Shown: in pieces, positions 53,701 to 64,000 of the stretch
Numbering within the stretch: the stretch's first letter is position 1
Layout of the letters: every line of letters begins with the position of its first letter
NCBI GenBank assembly: GCA_015179125.1
Contig: WHVA01000078.1
Coordinates: forward strand, 62,001 to 126,000
Length of the DNA stretch: 64,000 bases
Origin: Gautieria morchelliformis
Lineage: Eukaryota; Basidiomycota; Agaricomycetes; Gomphales; Gomphaceae
Reading direction: 5' to 3'
The notes under the pieces: model-generated
What the model was told of the DNA's origin: nothing
Databases searched by the model: none
Seen by the model: only the letters and a program-made list of their open reading frames with translations
Translations under genes and position numbers: made by a program

Positions 53701-55033
53701 CAGTTGCAGACAACCAAACACAACAAACTTTGTATTTCAAGATTTTGACTTTTCTCTGCCAAACTGAGTTCAGAAATGGATTCAGCACCTCAGAATACGT
53801 TGAAAACTGATTTTTCTGGAAGTTTCCCATGACTTTTCAAGGTGGCCCAATTTTTTGGCCAAATTTTCAACAACTTTGCAGGGTTTCCTGCCACTTCAGG
53901 TTGGTGTGATGTATTGGGAATTGGTATGGCTGACTGTCATATTTGCATGATGTGCACCCATCAAATTTCATGCTTTTTGAGTGTTTTGTGGTCAAATTTG
54001 AAATAGTGTTTCTTGTCCTTGCCCACCATCAGTCAACTGTAGCCAAATTGTGGTGAACTGCCACTAGTCTGACATGACAACCTTAACTAAACAATGTGAG
54101 GCCCAGTTTCCCTGATGCAACCCATGGTTACTCACAAGTGAAGGTTTGGGCTAAATACTCTAGTAAATATGGGCCTTCAAGCTTCAAGCTTCATGCACCT
54201 GCTTTGCAATTGGTACATCCATAAAGGATTCTGTGAGGGGACCTCACTCCATTCCCATTATTACCATTATACATGCCTTGGGTATCCTGATAAACATAAT
54301 TTTATGGCATCTCATACTCCCAGGAGGGCTGTAATTTTTCACCAGAAACGAAGATCCCCCAAAGATGAATACATATTTCCAACCACAGGTGTGCGGATGC
54401 CTATCACATTATACCCCCTTGCTGGCTCATAACTACAGTCTCCCGTGGTGGTCTTCCTTACTTTGCCTTGCTCTGCAGCATGTCCACCCAACAGATAGCA
54501 CCACTAGCCAAGCTCTGAGACAAAGTTTGACTGCTTGAGTTAACCTGTCTACAATTCCTAGTGTTACATTCTGATTAGTCACAAGCCTAGAGAAGATATC
54601 TGAACATGATGTGAGTCAGGAATACACCACATTTGGCAAAATCGAAATGTTGTTTTGTATGCAAAAGCAATCTGAGGAGCATGGGAACAAAAGTATTTCC
54701 ATTTTAGGGCATATTTAATCAATTTATTTCAAGGGACAGTTGTCACAGATGGTTTTTTTCTTTATGGAATCAGACACTGCTCACCAAAAGGAGTCAATTG
54801 CACTATTTTTCACGATTTTAGGGTTTTTTTTTCAGGGGTGGCCAAATTTTTAGGGTTATCAGCCCTAAAATCATCGAAATACAGAAATCGGCTTGTGGAA
54901 TCCTCTTCAGAAAAATAAGTTGTGCATGTCTTCACGGCTTGTGGCCTTTTAGTATGTTTGTGGCAATGTCCAAGATTCAGTCACTAAAGTTGTCGTGTTT
55001 GTCCGCAACTGTCGCCCACAAGAACCGCAACTG
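53701..55033. mobile_element. Non-autonomous TA-flanked (Tc1-like) element
   Basis: Ends CAGTTGCAGACAA on the left, the complement of CCGCAACTG on the right, inserted at TA (53699-53700 and 55034-55035). The homologous locus at 61405-61605 lacks it (GATACGCAGCTCAC), proving insertion. The last 22 bp are tandemly duplicated (CCGCAACTGT.GCCCACAAGAA, ending 55011 or 55033). There is no transposase frame; the GGTGGCCAAATTTT word recurs inside. Confidence 0.8.
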
Positions 55034-55203
55034 TAGCCCACAAGAAGCTTGGAATGTGGTCACAAACTGTTTGACACCCAATAGTCGGCACCTTTGGGAG
55101 TTCATAGACACTACGATCTGCCATGTCTGAAGTCTCACCTAAGATACAGTCCAGCATAATCCCGCCGTATTGCACTTGGTGATGCTCACCTTCGAGTTGG
55201 GGC
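55034..55203 (-). pseudogene. Host gene remnant, downstream part (interrupted by copia-5)
   Basis: The minus-strand frame QLEGEHHQVQYGGIMLDCIL, then a GTGAGACTTCAG intron-like stretch and VYELPKVPTI. It continues from 59615 after removing copia-5 and one GGGGC. The family is not recognised. Confidence 0.45.
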
Positions 55204-55447
55204 TGTAACATGTAACCGTCGCTCAAGTCTCAATGACACATGTATAGTTTAGTCATGTATCCATAGTGTACCACGATGACTCAAGGTAGCTTACTATTTT
55301 CTTTTCTCCGACTCAAAATCATGTATATAGGAATTTCCGAGACATTGCTCGGTAATCCTAACCATCTATCTACTGTGTCTAACAGGGTTATGGGCCCCAC
55401 GCTCTAACCCAGTCCACATCAATCAAAAAATCTGCAACAATCAATAC

Positions 55448-56506
55448 ATGTCTACTACTGTATCAGCGGTCCCACAGCAGAGCTCGCTCTATAGAATTGA
55501 GCGGCTCATTGGCAGCAACTATGCAGCTTGGAAAGAGAAAATGAGGTGGATCTTGATAGAACAAGATCTTTGGGACCATGTTGACGGCGTGGTATCGAAA
55601 CCAACGCCGGCGGATCTGAGGAATATCATGGACCCGGAAAAGGCAGCGATCGCAGATTGGACTAAAAAGGACCAACAAGCCTATGCGGCCATTAGTCTTC
55701 GGATCAGCGACGAGTATCTAGTCTATACATATGGTGCCTCAACGTCACGAGGCGTATGGCTAGCCTTACTCACGATCTTCGAGGCAAAAGGAGCAATAGG
55801 TGTAACCAATGTTCGCCGCGAGTTCTTCCGCTCCTTCACCGAAGAGGGCGCAAACATGGAAGAGCATATCCGTAAACTAAAGGGCCTACAGAAACAGTTA
55901 CATTCTCTCAGCAAGTTGATCAATGACCAGGACTTTTGTAATGTATTACTTACGTCACTTCCACCCTCGTGGTCCACTTTTATTACGGCCACCACTGCCG
56001 GCTTACCAACATTATCTTCCGACACATTGATTTCCCGTGTCTTGGAAGAGGATCGTATTAAAAGATCCGCCCCTGGAGCGGAGACGGCCTTGAGAGCACA
56101 AGAAAAGGGGAAAAAGGGACGAAAGACTGATGGGGCTACAAAAGGAAAGTGCATGAATTGCAGAAAAAAAGGGCATTGGAAGAAAGATTGTTGGGCTAAA
56201 GGTGGTGGAAAAGAAGGGCAATTTCCCAAGTGGTGGAAAGAAAAACAGCCCAAGAATTCGACAAAACAAGCTATGGAGGACAATGAAAACAACAATGATT
56301 CCGAGTTTGTCTTTGCGGCAGTCGAACACCCGGTGATCGTTGAAGATCTTGCGTGCCGTGCCAATATATCGACATCGGACTGGTTGGCTGGTACAGGGTC
56401 AACCACTCATATCGCACGTAATCGAGACTACTTCACTAATTTCACTCCGGAGCCATCGGAAATTGAGGGCATCATGCCAGGGACTATTTTGTGTACCCAA
56501 GGATGA
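55448..56506 (+). pseudogene. copia-5 gag and protease
   Basis: Gag with LIGSNYAAWKEKMRWILIEQ and LLTSLPPSWSTF (UBN2-like), and a zinc knuckle CMNCRKKGHWKKDC. The protease motif reads WLAGTGSTTHIARNRDYF: Gly stands where the catalytic Asp (ADTG) is expected, so the protease would be inactive. The frame stops at a TGA (56504-56506, CGA expected) and continues in frame. Confidence 0.88.
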
Positions 56507-57907
56507 GGCACAATTCCAATTGATTTCTTTGTCGGCGATCGCACTTTTGCTGCCAAGCTCACTGACGTCAAGCATGCACCTGATGCTCCTAATGATATTT
56601 TGAGCATTGGACGGCTTACAGATCAAGGACATGTGGCTCTCTTCACAAATGACATCGTGAAAATCAAATCCCCATCGGGTACGGTGTTTGCCGAGGGCAA
56701 GAAAACTGGACACATTTATTGTATGCGTATGCGCATCCGTTCCACGGGTGACACAGATTTCACGGCCCTCACCAGACCAAAGTCCTGGGACAATTGGCAC
56801 CGAGTGTTGGGACATATCAATTTGGGCACCATTAAACTAATGAAATCTCATGATTTAGTCACTGGAATGACTGTGGACACAAAACCGCCGGTAACTCAGT
56901 GTGTACCTTGCATTGAAGGTAAACAACACATTGAGCCATTCCCCAAACGTGCAGAAGACACCGCTGTATATATCGGTGATCTTACTGTATCTGACGTGTG
57001 GGGACCGGCAAGTATAGAAGGTCCAGTGCGAGAACACTATTTTTATTCCTTCACTGATGCCAAGAGTCGTTATTCAACGCTCTATTTTAGTCACACCAAG
57101 GACAATGTCCTAGACCGCTTCAAGGATTACAAAGCCTTTGCTGAAACCCAGACAGGGCTTCAATTGAAAAGGCTACATAGTGATGGCGGCGGTGAATATA
57201 CTAGCTCAGCATTCAAAGCATTCTGCGCCAAGAATGGCATCATCATGGAATACACAGCACCTTATTCTCCAGCACAAAACGGCATCGCGGAGCGACTCAA
57301 TCGTACCTTACTCAAGCTCGCCTGCACCATGCTTTTTGCCAAGAAATTGCCGAAGATGTTGTGGGCAGAGGCAGTGGCGTATGCGTTCTACATCAAAAAT
57401 AGATCGCCGACGAAGGCGCTTGAGGCAGAGATAACCCCTTATCAGGTCTTCTTTGGAAGGAAGCCTGATATCGGGAGGTTAGAAGAATTTGGAAAAAGGT
57501 GTTGGATTAAGGTACCGGATCAGAGACGTACTAAGCTGGAACCAAAGTTGGAGCAGCATATCTTTACCGGTGTTGCTGCCAATTCCAAAGCATGGAAATA
57601 CCTCAACACACGTTCCAATCGTATTCAGACCTCAAGGAACGTTATATTTGACGAAAATGAGGATCTCCACCCTCCACCGGAAACCGATGATGACGATGAA
57701 GCGCCCATACCAATTTTGACACCTTCAGTGAAGAGCGCCACAACCACTGTACCTGTGGCTCCCACCATTTCACCGGCACCAGCCGATGCGCCGGAACCCC
57801 GTCGCAGCACTAGAATTGCCACTAAGCCCGTGCCAGATTACCGCCGCATGGACGAGGGCGATCGTGCTTTATCAGCGACGGAAATAGTCACTGAACCACT
57901 GTCATAA
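56507..57907 (+). pseudogene. copia-5 integrase
   Basis: Zinc region WHRVLGHINLGTIKLMKSH and CVPCIEGKQ; core with Asp in DVWGPA, Asp in LHSDGGGEY, Glu in AQNGIAERLNRTLLKLA; tail FGKRCWIKVPDQRRTKLEPK and IFTGVAANSKAWKYLN. Open from 56507 to a TAA at 57905-57907 where Gln would fit. Confidence 0.88.
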
Positions 57908-59400
57908 ATTGAAGCGCTGAACCGGGATGATTACCCGATTTGGCAATGGGCGATGGAGATAGAGATGAAACAGCACGCGGAAGTTGGTACGTGGGATCTG
58001 ATAGAGTTGCCACCAGGGAAGAACGTTGTGGGTAGCCGTTAGGTTTTTGCGGTCAAAACAGATGCAACAGGCAGTTTTGAATTGGGCAAAGCAAGAATCG
58101 TCGCCCAAGGATTTACTCAGCGTCCGGGAATGGACTATTTTGAGGTCACCTCCCCGGTCGTTAAAATTGAAAGCCTGCGCATCTTGCTTGCCCTCGGCAT
58201 CCACAACGGGTGGCGGATCGAGATGATGGATGTTAAGGGTGCGTACCTTAACTCTAGGTTAGAAGAAGAAATATACATGCGCCAACCGGAGGGGTTTGAC
58301 GATGGATCGGGACGAGTCCTGAAATTGCATCGTGCCATTTATGGACTGAAGCAATCAGGCCGTGCCTGGTACGAACGACTGTCCAAAGTACTATTCAACG
58401 ATGGGTTTACGCGCAGTCATGCCGACGATTGTATCTTCTTCAAAAAAGACAATGATAATATTACCATTGTCACTGTCTATGTCGACGACTTAGGCCTCCT
58501 CTCGAGTACAGAGGAACTAATGGCGCGTATCAAAAACCTATTGAACACTCACTTCCCTATGAAAGATCTCGGCGAAATGCAAAGAATTCTTGGAATCAGA
58601 GTGGAAATTAACCGTAACGCCGGTACCATTAAATTATCTCAAGGCCATTATATTGACATCATGGTACATCGATTCAATTTGGTCAAGGCACCGCCGGTAA
58701 CTACCCCAGTCGCGAAGGACATCAAATCATTAGTGCCGCATCCCAAACAGGAACAGGCACTCGATGTTCCTTACGCGCAAGCTGTGGGATCTCTTAGGTA
58801 TGCTGCTCTTGGTTCACGACCCGATATTGCATTCGCCGTACAACAACTTAGTCAACACACTCACGACTATACTGTTGCACATTGGACGGCTGTTAAACGT
58901 GCCATTCGGTACCTTAAAGGTACCCGAGATCTAGGAATCACCCTCCGCAGTTCCACGCTTTCCCCACAACTCGAAGTCTACACTGACGCCAACTTTGCAA
59001 ATCTTGCCGATTCCAAATCAATTGGCGGCTATATTTGTCTTTATGCCGGTGGCGTCATTGCATGACTATCAAAGAAGCAAACGCGGATCGCTCTGTCTGC
59101 AACCGAATCCGAGTCTATGGCTCTTGTCCCCGGAGCCAAACACGTCTTGTGGGTAAATCATTTACTCCAAGAGCTCGGTTTCCCCTGTGACTACCCCGCG
59201 CATATCCACTGCACAATCTTCAAACGATCTCTGGTATCCATGACGCTATTCACCATTTCCACACCAAGCACTTACGCGTCGAGTGTCATTGGATCCGAGA
59301 ATTAGTCGCATTCAAGGAATTAGGAATTACTTATGTGGAGTCTGAAGAAAACCTGGAGGACGTTCTTACAAAGGCTTTGCCTTTACCGCAACACAATTAT
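57908..59400 (+). pseudogene. copia-5 reverse transcriptase and RNase H
   Basis: RT: KARIVAQGFTQRPGMDYFEV, DVKGAYLNSRLEEEIYMRQP, HRAIYGLKQSGRAWYERL, the catalytic YVDDLGLLSS. RNase H: YTDANFANLADSKSIGGYI, LSATESESMAL. Stops at about 58040 (TAG where Trp is expected before VFAVK) and 59063 (TGA where Trp is expected before LSKKQ), and a frameshift near 59215. The product is not functional. Confidence 0.88.
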
Positions 59401-59614
59401 CTTCTTCTTTTTTTTCCTTTCGCTCGGGGGGTATGTAACATGTAACCGTCGCTCAAGTCTCGATGACACATGTATAGTTTAGTCATGTATCCATAGTGTA
59501 CCACGATGACTCAAGGTAGCTTACTATTTTCTTTTCTCCGACTCAAAATCATGTATATAGGAATTTCCAAGACATCGCTCGGTAATCCTAACCATCTATC
59601 TACTGCGTCTAACA

Positions 59615-60673
59615 GGGGCGACATGATGCAGCCGTACCTCACGCCGATGGCCATGTACTGCTCATGAGTCATGCGAGCTTTGAATTGTAGCGCGGCGCGC
59701 ACCAGAGCAACGGAACCAGTGCTGGTTTTTGTCTCGTGAATGGATAGAACCTGCCTGTTAATTTTAATGACTTGGATCTGTTGAAAGTTTCCATATTGCG
59801 GTACGTGGTCGCAGGGAAAGGGCTGATTGCATAATCAAACATTCTTGTCGTACTCGTCATTGGACTTACACTATAAAATATTTCACGAGGGCTGATAGAT
59901 CCACAAATCATGAGGGACACCCGGTAATCGCTCGCACGAAAAATCTCGGATCCAGCGCGATCTGCTAGCAGCGTGATTTGATATATAGCACATGTTAATA
60001 CATTATTCAACATTCAAAACAGACTGTCTCTTCTAGCTTTTCCACTGGGAGACCAATCCAACACTACACGAAAGCGCGGAAAACCTGCGAGCTTGATGCG
60101 CCCGAAGTTTGGTGAGACCATGAGACCCTGATATCGCGCCGATCTGGGTGGCCATTGGGATAGTGAACGCAGCAACTACATAAGTGCTCAGGATATCCAC
60201 TCTCTTCGACTAATCCTCCCATCGGGCAGCTGCAGGTAGTCATACTGATGGTAGATGAGCCTTGCCCGGCGCTTGGCTCCTCGTCCTCGGACGGCGCTCA
60301 TCCTCTCGAATCCTACGCTCTGCTCGCCATGGTCCCTCGCATTAATGACCAACGGCCTCGAAGTTCTCAGTATATCCGGGCTCAAACTGAGCTGCGGGAC
60401 CGAGGATAAAAGATTGTTGTACGTTTTGCGAGGGCTGCTGCCCCCGCGAGCTGTCGGGCCTTGGGCCTCTCTGCCCTTAATCGCCTTCGTTTTGCGCGCT
60501 CCCCGTTGACGGCGGCTTCGAGCTGGGGGTGTCGCAGGGATAGGGAGCGGCGGCGTGGCCGTGCGCGGCCTGGCTATGAGAGGTGGCAGCCTGAGCTGGC
60601 GGTAGTCTTCCTCGGCCAAAGGATAATCGAGGTAAAGGTCTTGAAGGCGGGGTAGCTGCATGTTGGTGTTCAT
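59615..60673 (-). pseudogene. Host gene remnant, upstream part
   Basis: Starts possibly at ATG 60673 (MNTNMQLPRLQDLYLDYPLA), an arginine-rich exon ending YDYLQLPDGRISRREWIS. Further along, ADRAGSEIFRASDYRVSLMI and IFYS lie before a GTAAGTCC...CAACAG intron, then TGSVALVRAALQFKARMTHE and QYMAIGVRYGCIMSP, which runs into copia-5 at 59619. Exon joins between the first and second parts are uncertain. Not recognised; broken by copia-5 and, downstream, by the Tc1-like element. Confidence 0.4.
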
Positions 60674-61404
60674 GAGTGGAGACGACGAAAAGTGGTGGGG
60701 TGACGAAGCTCGAAGAATACGCCAGGCTTATATACGAGCCTACCACAAACAAGGGCCTCTCAATCAATATTTTAATAGCTCGCATTGCCGGCATCAAGCT
60801 TCCTGTGTGAACAATGAATACGCGATCTATTCAACCCTATTGAGGCCTTGAGTCGGACACGCGGCAGGCCGCTGGATTCCGCTGCCGGTATGCGAAAACA
60901 CAATGAACATACAACTTAACATTCCCTCAAGGTTCCGCCTGCGGAAATCCAGCGTTTGCGGTGGCCCCACGGGCAAAGCACTAAAGTTCAAAAGGCGAGA
61001 AGGAGCCATTGTCCTAAGCATAGCACTACTCTGGCGCCTGAATTACGCACAATTGGTGCAGAAGCGAGTCGAGTAGAAGCCGTGGCTGCATGCCATGACA
61101 CCTATTTCGGGTACAGCTAGAACCCCCACGTGGAGCTGTCAGTAGGTGGCGTATCAGGTCCGAGTCAAGGCTAAGTGTTGAATCGCAATGTGTGGATGCA
61201 CTTTGTCAAGAAAATAGATATTATAGCACCCGAGCCCGAAACATCACAGGGCGCCATACATACCTACGTTGAACGATGGCCGTAGCACGAGCATATTCCT
61301 ACTGCTGAATATAACATATAACCTACCTTCCATATGCATCTACCTTGATTGCTCCGCGCCATGGACTTGAAGGCCTCACGACTACCGAGGAGAAACCAGT
61401 CGGG
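60674..61404. other. Intergenic, nothing supported
   Basis: No conserved frame or repeat ends were found on either strand. Confidence 0.4.
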
Positions 61405-61605
61405 AGCGCTAGACCACGCCTTAAGATTAGTGTCGATTGCCAAATTGCCACAGAAGCTGCGAGAATATTAGATACGCAGCTCACAAGAAGCTTGGAATGT
61501 GGTCGCAAACCGTTTGACACCTAATAGTCGGCACCTTCGGGAGTTCGTAGACACTACGTACGATCTGTCATGTCTGAAGTCTCACCTAAGATACAGTCCA
61601 GCATA
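61405..61605. repeat. Duplicated host segment with empty Tc1-like site
   Basis: It matches 53627-53700 joined directly to 55034-55158. At the joint it reads GATACGCAGCTCACAAG with no insertion. Scattered substitutions are mostly CG/TG/CA. Confidence 0.85.
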
Positions 61606-62049
61606 AAGGATCGCCCGTGATCTTTTGTTTCCCACTTTCTCACTGAAGCACAGCGAGCACCATCTTTCTACCTTCTCCATATCACCTTTATCCAACGCTG
61701 CCGAAACTTTCCCTCTTCTCCGAGGAGTCCTACAACAGTTAAGGAACTCTCATCTCTGATGAAAAACGGACATCGGGTGCGTGGTACAGAGAGTGGTAAT
61801 GGCGCAAACTCACCTGCGACAGACTCTTGATAAAGTGCAGTACATGCATGTGCACAAAATTTCTGTTCCATAGTACAGCGTGCTTCTAAAAGAAGAGGTG
61901 ATCAGCTAGAAATTGTGTTGTCTTTCAGGATTCCCGAGCCAGGCAGGTATCTTCATGGGTATCACGATGTAACAATGCACAGCAAGATGGGGGGGAGGTT
62001 TATTTAGGTCTACAAATGATAAATAAGCCCGGCGCACAAGAAAATCAAG
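61606..62049. other. Unassigned flank
   Basis: No gene or repeat is supported between the duplicated segment and the carrier remnant. Confidence 0.4.
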
Positions 62050-62933
62050 TTACACTGGGAAAGAGACGGGGTTGATTGTGAATGAAGACTAAGATAGCTT
62101 CATAGGTTGCCCAGCCAATTGCCGAGCTCAATACCTTGCGAGACAGCCTGAGTGAAATGCCGTAAAAAAAACCCATGATGCCTCTGCCCTGGAGCCACAA
62201 CGCACATTAGCTAAAAGCGACAAACAGAACAATAGAAACACACCATCCAGATGGTCCGGATGGTACTTTCGCAATGTATGGTATCGATCTTCGTTGCGTA
62301 CCTGCAATTTGGTGTGTACGATTTTGGTTCAACTGAGGCGTAGATGGAAAAGGACATTTGAGCTCACTTAGAGGACATCAAAAGGGTGTGGCAGCAGCAC
62401 CTGCGAACCCGTTGACTGGTGCGGGTCGAAGAGTATGACAATGGCTGTACAAAGGCAGCTGCGAATGATCAAGTTAAAAATGGAAACTTATTGAAGATTA
62501 GATGAAACGCACCGCCCTCTTGCTTGAGCTGCTCGTATGAGACGAGGCAAAGTCCTGCGTATGGCGCATCACGCATGGCAGAGGCGGTTGCGCCACGGAA
62601 GAGATGTGATGGGCCACCACGTGCAACCGAACAGAATGCCGGCCATAAGCTTCGGTATGCATAGAGAATCGCTCTGAGACGAATTATCAACGAGGGTTAA
62701 TGTACTAGCGGCGATCCATACCTCGTAATGCGCCTTCAGGGTAGTTAACGGATTCAAAATCGTACCGACTACAGTTCGCGTCTGACAGGGCCGTGTCAGA
62801 TAGTTTAGGAGAAGAACAAAAGGTAGCTCACGACAGCTCCTGCAAGGAGATCACCCTGGACAGTCAAGGTAGGCAGGACAGATGAAGACAAGGCCGAAGG
62901 TGAGGACTTTGCAAAGTATGCTGTTTTGGCCAT
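62050..62933 (-). pseudogene. Mitochondrial carrier, SLC25A38/Hem25-like, truncated and decayed
   Basis: Reads leftward from ATG 62933. Exon pieces: LLAGAVV (62933-62832), RTVVGTILNPLTTLKAHYE (62781-62722), LYAYRSLWPAF, GGPSHLFRGATASAMRDAPY and AGLCLVSYEQLKQEG (62673-62513), a relic with HPFDVL (about 62390), and the last exon IMGFFYGISLRLSRKVLSSA, IGWATYEA, ending at a TAA at 62050-62052. The LFRG..ASAMRDAPYAG block is characteristic of the mitochondrial glycine carrier that supplies haem synthesis. The first of the three carrier repeats is missing, the frame slips between exons 2 and 3, and the third repeat is shortened with a stop after HPFDVL, so this is a pseudogene. Confidence 0.6.
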
Positions 62934-63224
62934 GGCTGATCTGGAGCGTTGTCATGTACAAAGCTACCACAGGCACATTCCTATGCGCACAAGGGTCAAC
63001 ATTTGCCTCCGGGTATGTTAGTATGAGTCATAACTGAGGGTGGGCAACGTGCCTTGCCGCAAGGCAAGGATGCCATCTCTGGCTATAACGTGACAGGAAA
63101 TTCCAGGGATGCCCAAAGCACGTCTGGGAGTGCAGTAGTGGACAACTTCAAACATAATGAAGCACGCATGCATGGTCATCTAGAGCTAACACTGGATATA
63201 TGTGCTTCAGAAAGGCCGTCTGGC
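62934..63224. other. Unassigned flank
   Basis: A short plus-strand frame (MPQGKDAISGYNVTGNSRDA) has no recognisable relation. A small palindrome, CTTGCCGCAAGGCAAG, lies at about 63053-63068. Confidence 0.3.
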
Positions 63225-64000
63225 GGTGAGACCTAGCTATCGGAATGTATAGCGTACCTTGTTCGTACCGAAGGAATGAGTGGGGCTAGTATCGATGGAG
63301 CTTGAATGCACGAACAGCCGCAGGACTAGAGCACCGAGCGTGCTCAATGCTCATCCGATTCAGAATCTATTTGAGTGGAAGAGATTGGTGACAGGAGTTC
63401 CCGAGAGATGAAGGCGACCGTATCACTGTACGTCCAGAGTCCAATAGTGCTTTAACCGTTGGGATAGCCAGTTAGAACGTGGATCGAATGCTGAGATCAT
63501 GTACGTCGGTGTCTGACTCTGGTTGACAGCTAGCGTAATGTTGATGTAAAATGGACAACCTAGAAACTGAAAAAAAACAGTATGTTTGACCTACCCCGTG
63601 TTAGATGGTCGGCGCTACTCACGGGTGAGAAGAAATAAACGCTGCAGTATACGTACTTATCCGGCACGGTGGTACCATCGGCCAAGGCTATATTGAGGAC
63701 CGCGCGGGCGGCTGTCATGGACCCTGCTTTCGTCTTGACCCGAAACCCGTGACAGCCAGCACGCGTATCCCGGCCTAGCTGCAGCAAAACTTGAAGTAGC
63801 GCAATAACTGTCTGGCTCTCTTCCAGCTCTCACGGCCTCGCGTCACGCCATCGTTCCTACTCCTAGGATGGTTCCGATGGTTCCAGGCGTCACTTGGCGC
63901 ACAAGCTGCTCGTGATATAACCGTGGTACTGTCGGCCATGCATATCAACAAGCTGAAAGTGGTCAACAGTTTAATCAGTGGGAGACTTATCGGGCAGGCA
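63225..64000. repeat. Joined duplicated segments with empty solo-LTR site
   Basis: 63225-63672 matches 2394-2636 plus 3642-3842 without the solo LTR, with a single GATAG at 63463-63467. From 63665 it matches 14921-15269 up to the window end. The two source segments meet at CACGGTGG. Confidence 0.9.

Larger units (their letters stand above)
55204..59614 (+). mobile_element. Complete Ty1/copia element copia-5 (decayed)
   Basis: Two 181-bp LTRs (55204-55384 and 59434-59614) with target duplication GGGGC (55199-55203 and 59615-59619). After the 5' LTR comes GGGTTATGGGCCCC, like the complement of the initiator-tRNA-Met anticodon arm. By eye the LTRs differ at four sites, all CG against TG/CA. The polyprotein is in copia order with several stops. 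Confidence 0.93.

Noticed and set aside
1-64000. Classical RIP (CpA to TpA) as the cause of decay
   Set aside because: The visible differences between paired LTRs are mainly CpG to TpG/CpA, not CpA to TpA, which fits deamination of methylated CpG better.
1-64000. tRNA or rRNA genes
   Set aside because: No cloverleaf with A and B boxes or rRNA core was recognised by eye; a tRNAscan run would be needed to exclude them.

Overview
The window reads as a fungal chromosome segment from a filamentous basidiomycete, most likely an agaricomycete. The signs are a cytochrome P450 gene split by about fifteen introns of roughly 40-60 nt, TPR tandem repeats of the kinesin-light-chain/NB-ARC type, an F-box/LRR-like fragment, chromodomain Ty3/gypsy elements, Ty1/copia, hAT, Tc1-like and Helitron elements. 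It is mostly mobile DNA. The only host gene that looks intact is the P450 at 19.1-21.5 kb.

Layout: (1) 1-990, C-terminal end of a TPR-repeat gene. (2) 1.09-11.44 kb, one gypsy family on the minus strand: a truncated LTR copy, a solo LTR with target duplication GATAG, and a complete LTR-to-LTR element (3843-11444, target duplication GGTGG). That element keeps gag and an unusual antisense multi-exon gene but has no pol. (3) 12.40-14.86 kb, a hAT-type element (8-bp target duplication GTACAAGC) that carries a minus-strand F-box-like host gene fragment and a nested MITE. (4) 14.9-18.9 kb, gene remnants, two strong inverted repeats and a hAT-end relic. (5) 19.1-21.5 kb, cytochrome P450. (6) 22.3-52.2 kb, apparently one copia element (LTR ends at 22291 and 52050) swollen by nested insertions. 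A truncated chromodomain gypsy lies at 22.4-25.8 kb. A second gypsy (26372-46703) contains a solo LTR (26732-40343), which in turn contains a full copia (27643-32454) and a full Helitron (32488-39753). A hAT (46856-50602) sits in the copia reverse transcriptase. (7) 52.2-55.0 kb, Tc1-like transposase fragment and a TA-flanked non-autonomous element. (8) 55.20-59.61 kb, a complete but dead copia (target duplication GGGGC) inside a minus-strand host gene remnant. (9) 62.05-62.93 kb, a decayed mitochondrial carrier. (10) 63.2-64.0 kb, duplicated segments matching 2.4-3.8 kb and 14.9-15.3 kb, which preserve an empty insertion site.

Two themes run through the window. First, inactivation is largely CpG decay: paired LTRs differ mostly at CpG to TpG/CpA sites, and many premature stops are TGA where CGA is expected. 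This suggests CpG methylation silencing rather than classical CpA-directed RIP. Second, three gypsy copies carry, between pol and the 3' LTR and on the opposite strand, an intron-containing gene; in the two long copies it encodes six cysteines spaced CX2CX6CX7CX2CX6C, which is the Zn2Cys6 cluster spacing, followed by a coiled-coil-like tail. This antisense gene is the best candidate for an under-described system here.
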